NCBI GenBank assembly: GCA_002393975.1
Contig: DGSM01000087.1
Location: forward strand, 1 to 13,492
DNA: 13,492 nucleotides
DNA from: Clostridiales bacterium UBA4362
Lineage (GTDB): Bacteria > Bacillota > Clostridia > TANB77 > CAG-508
Reading direction: 5' to 3'
A program made the translations under genes and the position numbers. The notes under the pieces were generated by a model that saw only the letters and a list, made by a program, of their open reading frames with translations, made no database searches and was not told the DNA's origin. Shown here piece after piece: positions 7,698 through 13,492 of the stretch. How positions within the stretch are numbered: position 1 is the stretch's first letter; the number at the start of each line of letters is the position of its first letter.

Positions 7698-10523
7698 TTA
7701 GTCTAGATATTTCTTTAAAAATTGGCCTGTATAACTATTAGAATTCTGGCATATTTTTTCAGGAGATCCTACTGCTATTACTTCTCCTCCAGCATCTCCG
7801 CCTTCAGGCCCTAAATCAATTATATAATCACAAGTTTTAATTAAGTCTAAATTATGTTCTATTACTAAAACTGTATTACCATTATCAGTTAGTCTTTGTA
7901 GTATACTTATTAATTTATTAACATCATCTATATGTAATCCTGTAGTAGGTTCATCCAATATGTATAATGTTTTACCTGTCGAAACTTTTGATAATTCTGT
8001 AGCTAATTTTATTCTTTGTGCTTCTCCTCCAGATAAAGTAGTAGATGTTTGTCCTAGTTTAATATAGCCTAAACCTACATCACATAGAGTTTGAAGTTTT
8101 CTTTTAATGCTTGGTATATTTTGGAAGAATTCTAAAGCTTCTTCTGCTGTCATTTCTAATACATCAGAAATGGATTTTCCTTTATACTTTACCTCTAGAG
8201 TTTCTCTATTATATCTATGTCCTTTACATACTTCACATGGAACATATACATCTGATAAGAAATTCATCTCTACCTTAATTATTCCATCACCTTGGCAAGC
8301 TTCGCATCTTCCCCCAGGAACATTGAATGAGAATCTGCCTTTAGCATACCCTCTCATTTTAGCTTCATTAGTGCCTGCAAATACATCACGAATAAAGTCA
8401 AATACTCCAGTATATGTAGCAGGATTTGACCTAGGTGTTCTTCCTATTGGTGATTGATCTATATTAATGATTTTATCTATATTATGAATTCCTTTAATTT
8501 CTTTACAATTTCCTGCGCGATTATTAGTTTTATTTAATGTATTACTTACATTCTTATATAAAACTTCATTTACTAATGAACTCTTTCCAGAACCTGAAAC
8601 ACCAGTTACACAAACAAAATTTCCTATAGGAATTTTAACAGATACATTTTTAAGATTATGTTCTTTTGCTCCAACTACTTCCAAATACTTTCCAGTAAGT
8701 TTTCTTCTCTTCTTTGGAACTACAATTTGTTTTTTACCAGAAAGGTATTGACCTGTAATTGATTTATCAGATTTGCTTATATCTTCAGCAGTTCCTTCAG
8801 CTAATAAATATCCTCCATGCACTCCTGCTCCAGGTCCAATATCAATAATATTGTCAGCGGCATACATAGTATCTGTATCATGTTCTACAACTATTACTGT
8901 ATTTCCTAAATCTCGTAATTTCTTTAATGTATCAATTAATCTATTATTGTCTCTTTGATGTAATCCTATAGATGGCTCATCCAATATATACATTACTCCA
9001 GTAAGTCCTGAACCAATTTGAGTTGCAAGTCTAATTCTTTGTGCTTCACCACCAGATAGTGTTCCTGCAGCTCTAGATAGAGTTAGATAATCTAATCCTA
9101 CATCTATTAAGAACTGGAATCTTTTCTTTAACTCTTGAAGTATTTGTTCTGCTATCATTGCATTTTTTTCTGAAAGTTTAATGGTTTCTAAATAATCTTT
9201 AGCATCACCTACTTGCATATCTGTAAGCTCTTTTATATTTTTACTTCCTACCTTTATAGCAAGAACTTCAGGTTTAAGTCTTGAGCCATGGCAAACATTA
9301 CATTCGCTTTCTCTCATATATAATTCATAGAAATTCATCATTCCTTGAGACTTTGTTTCTTTATGTCTTCTCTCTAGTGTTGGAATTACACCTTCAAAAG
9401 GTGTATTTACTTTTCTAGTACCAAAAGGTGTAGTGTATTCAAAAGTAATTGAATCATCACCAGTTCCATATAGTATTTTATCTAAGAATTCCCTAGGGAG
9501 TTTTTTAATAGGTTGTTTAATATCTACACCATAATATTTTCCTATTGACTCAAAATACATTTTAGCGATAGTATCGCCTCTTTTCATAGTACTAGCTCCA
9601 AATGCTTTAACACCATCATATAGAGTCTTATTTTTGTCAGGAATAATTAAGTCTTCATCCATCTTTAATAAATATCCTATTCCTGTGCAAGAAGGGCAAG
9701 CTCCTTGAGGATTATTAAATGAAAACATTCTAGGTGTAATTTCAGGAAAGCTAAAACCGCATTTAGGGCAAGCATAATTTCCACTATATAGTTTTTCTTC
9801 TTTTCCTGGGACATCAATAGTTACTAAGCTATCTGCATATTTCATAGATATTTCAATAGCTTCAGTAAGTCTAGCTCTAATATCTTCTTTAATAACTAGT
9901 CTATCTATAACTATATCTATGTTATGGAATTTCTTTTTATCTAATTCTATACTTTCATCAGATAATTCATAAATCTGTCCATCTATTCTTGCTCTAACAA
10001 AGCCTTCTTTCTCAAAGTCTTCTAATTGTTTCTTGAATTCGCCTTTTCTTCTTCTAACAACAGGAGCTAATACTTGAATCTTTTCGCCTTCATCGAGATT
10101 TTCAAGGATATCATCAACTATTTGGTCCACAGATTGTTTTTGAATCTTTATACCACAATTAGGACAATATGGTTCTCCAATTCTTGCATATAGCAATCTC
10201 AAATAATCATATATTTCAGTAATAGTTCCTACTGTAGATCTAGGATTATTAGAAGTACTTTTTTGGTCAATTGAAATTGCAGGACTTAAGCCTTCTATAG
10301 ATTCTACTTGTGGTTTGTCCATTATTCCCAAGAATTGTCTTGCATATGAAGATAAGCTTTCGACATATCTTCTTTGCCCTTCTGCAAATAAAGTGTCGAA
10401 AGCTAATGAACTTTTTCCAGAACCACTTAAGCCTGTAATAACAGTCAATTTGTTCTTTGGAATATTAACATCAATGTTTTTTAAGTTATGCTCTTTTGCT
10501 CCTTTAATAATTATTTGATCCAT
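7698..10523 (-). CDS. uvrA: UvrABC excinuclease subunit A
   Basis: ATPase that with UvrB scans DNA for bulky lesions in nucleotide excision repair. The 941-residue protein is full length and has two ABC modules. Module one has Walker A GLSGSGKSS (31-39), signature LSGGEAQRIRLA (489-500) and Walker B ILDEPSIGLH. Module two has Walker A GVSGSGKSS (641-649), a second LSGGEAQRIKLA (from 830) and ILDEPTTGLH. Cys pairs mark the structural zinc sites: C120/C123 with C408/C411, C252/C255 with C276/C279, and C740/C743 with C763/C766, as in the Geobacillus enzyme. The start codon overlaps the stop of the upstream gene by one base (TAATG), and its GGAG ribosome binding site lies inside that gene, so the two are translationally coupled. 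uvrB and uvrC are not in the window. Confidence 0.98.
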   Translation of the reverse strand: MDQIIIKGAKEHNLKNIDVNIPKNKLTVITGLSGSGKSSLAFDTLFAEGQRRYVESLSSYARQFLGIMDKPQVESIEGLSPAISIDQKSTSNNPRSTVGTITEIYDYLRLLYARIGEPYCPNCGIKIQKQSVDQIVDDILENLDEGEKIQVLAPVVRRRKGEFKKQLEDFEKEGFVRARIDGQIYELSDESIELDKKKFHNIDIVIDRLVIKEDIRARLTEAIEISMKYADSLVTIDVPGKEEKLYSGNYACPKCGFSFPEITPRMFSFNNPQGACPSCTGIGYLLKMDEDLIIPDKNKTLYDGVKAFGASTMKRGDTIAKMYFESIGKYYGVDIKQPIKKLPREFLDKILYGTGDDSITFEYTTPFGTRKVNTPFEGVIPTLERRHKETKSQGMMNFYELYMRESECNVCHGSRLKPEVLAIKVGSKNIKELTDMQVGDAKDYLETIKLSEKNAMIAEQILQELKKRFQFLIDVGLDYLTLSRAAGTLSGGEAQRIRLATQIGSGLTGVMYILDEPSIGLHQRDNNRLIDTLKKLRDLGNTVIVVEHDTDTMYAADNIIDIGPGAGVHGGYLLAEGTAEDISKSDKSITGQYLSGKKQIVVPKKRRKLTGKYLEVVGAKEHNLKNVSVKIPIGNFVCVTGVSGSGKSSLVNEVLYKNVSNTLNKTNNRAGNCKEIKGIHNIDKIINIDQSPIGRTPRSNPATYTGVFDFIRDVFAGTNEAKMRGYAKGRFSFNVPGGRCEACQGDGIIKVEMNFLSDVYVPCEVCKGHRYNRETLEVKYKGKSISDVLEMTAEEALEFFQNIPSIKRKLQTLCDVGLGYIKLGQTSTTLSGGEAQRIKLATELSKVSTGKTLYILDEPTTGLHIDDVNKLISILQRLTDNGNTVLVIEHNLDLIKTCDYIIDLGPEGGDAGGEVIAVGSPEKICQNSNSYTGQFLKKYLD

Positions 10524-11989
10524 TATAATTCTCCAAAATCCTCTAAATCGTTTCCCGCTTTTTGAGCTCTGTATTTTTCTAGAGAAACAACTTTGTCTGA
10601 TACTTCTTTTTTATTTTTAATTCGATTTGTTCTTTCTTCTTTTTGTTTAATTTCTCTAGCTTTTTGCATTCGTTTTTCATGTTTTCTTCTTTGGAAAATT
10701 GAATAAGCAACCTTAGTATAACCAATATGTCTAGAATTAGAGTCTACTAAATCTTCTTCTTTCAAGTCATGATCAAATACTAAAAATGTCTGTAGGTCAG
10801 AACCATTTGAATCTATTCTAACTAATTGTCCTTTAAGTAATTCTTTGAAGTCTTCATCTGTTCTATAAATATGATTTGGATATGAGATTTCATTTCTGTA
10901 CTTGCCGTAAGCTAAATTTGCCATGTCGCTCATTAAATCATTCTTAGATCTATATTTGCTAACCTCATTTGAATCAAAAGTAAATTTTCTTCCATCTAAG
11001 CTCATATCATAATTGGTTTTAGATAAACTAGCAATAAATTTCTTAAAACTAAAAGCAATTCTATCAAAAAGTTTTTTTGATTTCACTGCAAGTTGGTTTT
11101 GATTAATTTCTTGTTGATAACTCTCTAATGCATTATAAAGTAATTCAAAAGCTAGTCTATTTTTGTTAGACCATACTTCTCTTGGAAAGTCCTCTTCTCT
11201 ATAATTAAACTCCATATCATTTATTGTAATCTTATGAATTGCATCTCTTTTAGGATTCATAAATGAAGGTATTTGAATTTCTTTTCCGGTAAATGTTTTC
11301 TTTTGAATTATTGCAGGCTCAACTCTTTTCTTTGGTTCATCCTTAGCAGAGTCTTGCAATACTTCTTTTTTTGTCTCTTTCTTTTTTGGAGAATCTGTAG
11401 TTAATGTCTTTCTCCATAGTTCAGGATGTGAATTAACATCTAATTCAGCTTCAATTCTGTTTTCTATATATCTTTTAAAAACTGCAATTTGCTCATCCTT
11501 ATAGCCAGCTTCTTTTAAAAGTTGTCCAAAATTTTCCAAATAAGGTTTTATTATATCTTGCTCAGACATATCTTGATATTCAACATTATTTATTAATAGT
11601 TGAAATTCTTTCACTAAATCAGAAACATATTTTTCTTCATAAACAGTCCTATCATTTTCTTTTTCAGAATTATTTGTTTTTAATTGAGAATATGCTTTTC
11701 TAGCGTTTGCATCTTTTAAGAAAGTTTTAGCAACACTAATTGAAAGATATCTTAGCCATATATAATAAAGTCTAGATCCATTCTCCAGTCTTTTATTAAT
11801 AACACAATTTTGTCTTTTAACTTCATCATCTTTCAATAAAACATCAGGTGATTTATCATTTTTTAAGACACCTAGTATTTGATGGATAACATTTTTATAG
11901 TTGCTCTCAATCCATTCATCTTTTTTATTATCTTCAGCTGAACGTGTATAAGGGTTATCCATATTTAAAAGATTCAAAAAATTTGTCAT
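10523..11989 (-). CDS. Unidentified 488-residue protein coupled to uvrA; possible degenerate J-domain at N-terminus
   Basis: I do not recognise this protein. No signal peptide or membrane helix is visible, so it is probably cytosolic. Residues about 30-105 show a spacing reminiscent of a DnaJ J-domain: NYKNVIHQILGV early and FLKDANARKAYSQLK late, like the helix IV pattern of DnaJ. The diagnostic HPD tripeptide is absent, so any J-like fold could not work normally with DnaK. Residues about 200-230 are a Lys/Glu-rich linker. The 245-420 part looks like a second folded domain (FNYREEDFPREVW, FDRIAFSFKKFIASL, YGKYRNEISYPNHIYR). The tail from about 425 is very basic and helical (RRKHEKRMQKAREIKQKEER), possibly nucleic-acid binding. 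A clear GGAGAG ribosome binding site supports the 11989 start. It overlaps uvrA by one base, so it is co-expressed with repair, but that does not prove a repair role. Confidence 0.85.
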   Translation of the reverse strand: MTNFLNLLNMDNPYTRSAEDNKKDEWIESNYKNVIHQILGVLKNDKSPDVLLKDDEVKRQNCVINKRLENGSRLYYIWLRYLSISVAKTFLKDANARKAYSQLKTNNSEKENDRTVYEEKYVSDLVKEFQLLINNVEYQDMSEQDIIKPYLENFGQLLKEAGYKDEQIAVFKRYIENRIEAELDVNSHPELWRKTLTTDSPKKKETKKEVLQDSAKDEPKKRVEPAIIQKKTFTGKEIQIPSFMNPKRDAIHKITINDMEFNYREEDFPREVWSNKNRLAFELLYNALESYQQEINQNQLAVKSKKLFDRIAFSFKKFIASLSKTNYDMSLDGRKFTFDSNEVSKYRSKNDLMSDMANLAYGKYRNEISYPNHIYRTDEDFKELLKGQLVRIDSNGSDLQTFLVFDHDLKEEDLVDSNSRHIGYTKVAYSIFQRRKHEKRMQKAREIKQKEERTNRIKNKKEVSDKVVSLEKYRAQKAGNDLEDFGEL

Positions 11990-12014
11990 CTTAAACTCTC
12001 CAAAAAGTATTAAA

Positions 12015-12038
12015 AGAAGGACATAATTTAGCCCTTCT
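12015..12038 (-). other. Hairpin in the leader of the uvrA-operon first gene
   Basis: On the minus strand AGAAGGGC (12031-12038) pairs with GTCCTTCT (12015-12022), an 8-pair stem with one G-U pair and an AT-only loop. The G-U pair becomes an A-C mismatch on the other strand, so the structure favours minus-strand RNA. It is followed by TTTT and, a few bases on, TTTTT immediately before the GGAGAG ribosome binding site. It could be a weak attenuator or a 5' stabilising hairpin. A TATAAT lies at 12041-12046, so close that a start from it would fall inside the stem. I could not define the promoter for this operon. Confidence 0.4.
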
Positions 12039-12121
12039 ATATTATAATATTAAAAACTATTTTTTTCTACTATTTTATAACAATTAAAAATATTAAACTA
12101 CTATTACAAACCAATACAAAA

Positions 12122-12139
12122 TTTGCATTGTTTTGCAAA
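12122..12139. promoter_or_regulatory. Inverted repeat overlapping the -35 region of the OLE promoter
   Basis: TTTGCA (12122-12127) and TGCAAA (12134-12139) form an exact 6-base inverted repeat with a 6-base spacer. It covers the -35 element and part of the spacer of the plus-strand promoter. The position suits a repressor or activator operator, but AT-rich sequence yields such repeats by chance and no second copy was seen. Confidence 0.35.
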
Positions 12140-12151
12140 ATGTGGTATAAT
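12123..12151 (+). promoter_or_regulatory. Extended -10 promoter for the large structured RNA
   Basis: A TTGCAT -35 element (12123-12128) lies 17 bases before a perfect TATAAT (12146-12151), which is preceded by TGG, making an extended -10. Transcription would begin at about 12158-12161, just before the structured region. The gene on the other side is divergent, so this promoter serves only the RNA and the downstream membrane protein. Confidence 0.75.
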
Positions 12152-12157
12152 AATAGC

Positions 12158-12785
12158 TAGATGGTACATTATTCTAGTCATACATTTTTATGAGGATGGG
12201 GCTAAAAATCCATTAAAGGGCAAATCGATGAAGTTTCGTGCTTTATGCGCATTTCTGCCAAGTTTGCGTGTTTACACGGAGTAAAGAATTTAGGATAATA
12301 TATAATGGCATATATGTTCTTTCCTATTTTCGTTGAGGCTTAAATTTTTACATTTTAAGTTAAACCTATAAATAATTTATAGCGTAGCCTGTCTTGAGTG
12401 ATTATACTGGGATTGAATAAATATTTAAAAGTTCGGCCAAATTTTTAAATATCAATAATTAGAAAAGTCATTACATATTAATAGCTTTTTTAATTATTAA
12501 CATTCATGAAACTATAGTTGCAAAAAAGACTAATAAAAGTTAATGTATGTTAAGGAAAACTTCTAGAGTGCTTGCTTAAAAACAAGAAAGCATTGAAGTC
12601 TAAGGATTAAGGTACGGATTTAAGTGGCGATCTGGTGTCTATTTTTTAGATTTATTCTTTAAATGGAAACGGCTAAACAGTAATGTTTAGTAGAATATAG
12701 AGAAATTCAACTAGACCTAAACCGTAAAATTTACTTAGACTTTAGCCATACTCTTTATTATTTATAATAAAAATTTAATACTATA
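12158..12785 (+). ncRNA. ole: OLE RNA (ornate, large, extremophilic RNA), inferred
   Basis: About 620 bases without a credible reading frame lie between a strong promoter and an intrinsic terminator, directly upstream of an OapA-like gene on the same strand. OLE RNA in Firmicutes is about 600 bases and normally precedes oapA. It forms a membrane-associated ribonucleoprotein linked to growth under cold, alcohol and magnesium stress in Halalkalibacterium (Bacillus) halodurans. Local pairings visible here include GGAT/ATCC (12194-12211), CTATAAA-TAA-TTTATAG (12366-12382), a 10-pair stem ATATTTAAAA/TTTTAAATAT (12421-12452) with a GC-rich loop, TTAACAT/ATGTTAA near 12500-12555, and CTAAACA with a GTAA tetraloop (12673-12690). 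A long-range 11-pair helix joins 12594-12604 with 12734-12744. GC-richer islands (12190-12280, 12610-12680) stand out as likely conserved cores. Ends are approximate. I could not align it to the OLE consensus from memory, so identity rests mainly on size and the partner gene. Confidence 0.8.
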
Positions 12786-12787
12786 AA

Positions 12788-12823
12788 TAAAAACGGCAAT
12801 ATATATTACCGTTTTTTATTTTT
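12788..12823 (+). terminator. Intrinsic terminator between the structured RNA and oapA
   Basis: AAAACGG pairs with CCGTTTT around an AATATATATT palindrome (one C-A mismatch), followed by six T, then ATTTTT. It would set the 3' end of the RNA. The AAGGAAGG ribosome binding site of the next gene begins directly after the T-run, so oapA would be made only from read-through unless it has a separate promoter. Confidence 0.75.
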
Positions 12824-12835
12824 AAGGAAGGTAAA

Positions 12836-13393
12836 ATGAAAAATAAAAAAAGTGAATCCAAAGGCAAAAATAATAATTCTACATTCAAATGGTTTGTTGA
12901 AGTATCTATACTTACATTTGTTTTATCTCTTCTATTCTCTTATATTTCAACAAATGGCGTATCAAATTTAAATTTAGTAGCAGCAATCATTATATTAATA
13001 GTAGTAATATTTGTTGGTATTCTATTCGATATTATAGCTGTTGCTGTTACTGTAGCACATATAGATGAATTCCATGCAAAGGCTACTAAGAAAGTTAAAG
13101 GATCTAAAACATCAATAAATCTAATTACCAATGCTCCAAAGGTATCAAACTTTTGTGCCGACGTTATTGGTGATATATGCGGAGTACTTAGTGGTGCAAT
13201 AGGTGCTTTAATTGCTATTAAAATTGGTGAAAGCTTCGAATTGCCAATCAATATACAATCTATAATAAGTGCTTTAGTCGCATCTTTAACTGTTGGTGGT
13301 AAGGCATTAGGAAAAAGTATTGCAAATAAATATTCAACTCCTATCGTGCATAGAGTTGGTATTATTCTAAATAAATTCACAAAAAAAGGTTAA
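12836..13393 (+). CDS. oapA: OLE-associated membrane protein OapA-like
   Basis: A 185-residue protein matching what I recall of OapA, the membrane protein that binds OLE RNA and anchors it at the cell membrane. The N-tail (1-17) is strongly basic. Hydrophobic helices lie at about 20-38, 45-74, 108-131 and 140-160. The most recognisable stretch is FDIIAVAVTVAHIDEFHAKA (64-83), followed by KKVKGSKTSINLITNAPKVS and then NFCADVIGDICGVLSG (106-121), which contains the DxxxD pattern (D109-D113). A DxxxD pair in OapA is the one altered in magnesium-sensitive mutants of B. halodurans, as I recall. The family has been noted to resemble parts of ion-transporter-like membrane proteins. The basic loop between helices 2 and 3 is the natural candidate for RNA contact. 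The AAGGAAGG ribosome binding site and ATG at 12836 are clear. It follows the large RNA and ends at a strong terminator. Its other name in databases would be a DUF21-type or hypothetical membrane protein. Confidence 0.82.
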   Translation: MKNKKSESKGKNNNSTFKWFVEVSILTFVLSLLFSYISTNGVSNLNLVAAIIILIVVIFVGILFDIIAVAVTVAHIDEFHAKATKKVKGSKTSINLITNAPKVSNFCADVIGDICGVLSGAIGALIAIKIGESFELPINIQSIISALVASLTVGGKALGKSIANKYSTPIVHRVGIILNKFTKKG

Positions 13394-13415
13394 GTTCTAA
13401 GAACTTAACCTTTTT
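13383..13415. terminator. Strong, bidirectional-looking terminator after oapA
   Basis: AGGTTAAGTTC (13387-13397) and GAACTTAACCT (13401-13411) form a perfect 11-pair stem with a TAA loop, flanked by an A-run on the left and five T on the right. It overlaps the oapA stop codon and could also stop transcription arriving on the minus strand from beyond the window. Confidence 0.9.
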
Positions 13416-13421
13416 ATTTGT

Positions 13422-13453
13422 ATTCTTTATTAATTCTTTATTAATTCTTTTTT
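13422..13453. repeat. Short AT-rich tandem repeat
   Basis: ATTCTTTATTA occurs twice in tandem (13422-13432, 13433-13443), followed by the degenerate copy ATTCTTTTTT (after one shared base) and another ATTCTTT. It is simple low-complexity sequence downstream of the terminator. No function is apparent and no gene was seen from 13416 to the window end. Confidence 0.5.
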
Positions 13454-13492
13454 ATTCTTTTATTTAAATAAATTCACTTTGTATTTAATATT

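Noticed and set aside
12763..12768. TATAAT as a separate oapA promoter
   Set aside because: It lies in AT-only sequence with only a poor -35 (CTTTAG) at the right spacing, and the terminator would still lie downstream of it.
12158..12785. tmRNA, RNase P RNA, 6S RNA, group I or group II intron
   Set aside because: No tmRNA-like GGGG start with a tag frame or CCA end, no recognisable RNase P core, too long for 6S, and no intron reverse transcriptase, domain V or flanking split gene.
12940..13380. 146-codon open frame on the minus strand opposite oapA
   Set aside because: It is a shadow of the oapA reading frame, with no ribosome binding site and no recognisable protein; the plus-strand gene has a clear start, membrane helices and a terminator.
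13422..13475. CRISPR-like repeat
   Set aside because: The units are 11 bases, directly adjacent, AT-only in character and without spacers; this is simple low-complexity sequence.

Overview
The window is AT-rich, densely coded, and carries low-GC Firmicutes signals throughout: consensus SigA-type promoters, AGGAGG-like ribosome binding sites, short gaps, and Arg encoded almost only by AGA. The gene content (class A PBP with PASTA, a Clostridia-style RpoZ, a lone OLE-type RNA) suggests an anaerobic member of the Clostridia or a relative, probably uncultivated. I cannot place it to genus.

Layout. Positions 1-11989 are all on the minus strand. In transcription order, an unidentified cytosolic-type protein with a faint J-domain-like N-terminus overlaps uvrA by one base (nucleotide excision repair). 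Next comes a short unit with a near-perfect promoter, rpoZ (RNA polymerase omega) and a P-loop cytidylate-kinase-like gene, closed by an intrinsic terminator. The kinase gene is broken by a +1 shift at a CTT-CGG site. A minimal Rossmann-only DprA follows, with its ribosome binding site against the terminator T-run. A second promoter then drives a large bifunctional PBP, followed by cysS, a DUF1189-like membrane protein and the start of another membrane protein cut by the window edge.

Positions 11990-12835 form an intergenic region of about 850 bases between divergent units. It holds a strong plus-strand promoter, then about 620 bases of non-coding, hairpin-rich sequence ending at an intrinsic terminator. 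Directly downstream is a 185-residue, four-helix membrane protein whose sequence fits OapA, the membrane partner of OLE RNA (ornate, large, extremophilic RNA). RNA size, position, strand and partner gene all agree, so I call the pair an OLE RNA-OapA ribonucleoprotein module. In well-studied species OLE sits in a cluster with isoprenoid and related housekeeping genes. Here it is a free-standing unit beside the uvrA operon, with its own promoter and a strong closing terminator.

The minus-strand genes are housekeeping functions (repair, transcription, DNA uptake/recombination, cell wall, translation). The main points for follow-up are the OLE/OapA unit, the terminator-before-RBS arrangement seen ahead of oapA and dprA, and the CTT-CGG frameshift, which contains the only in-frame CGG codon I found in the window.
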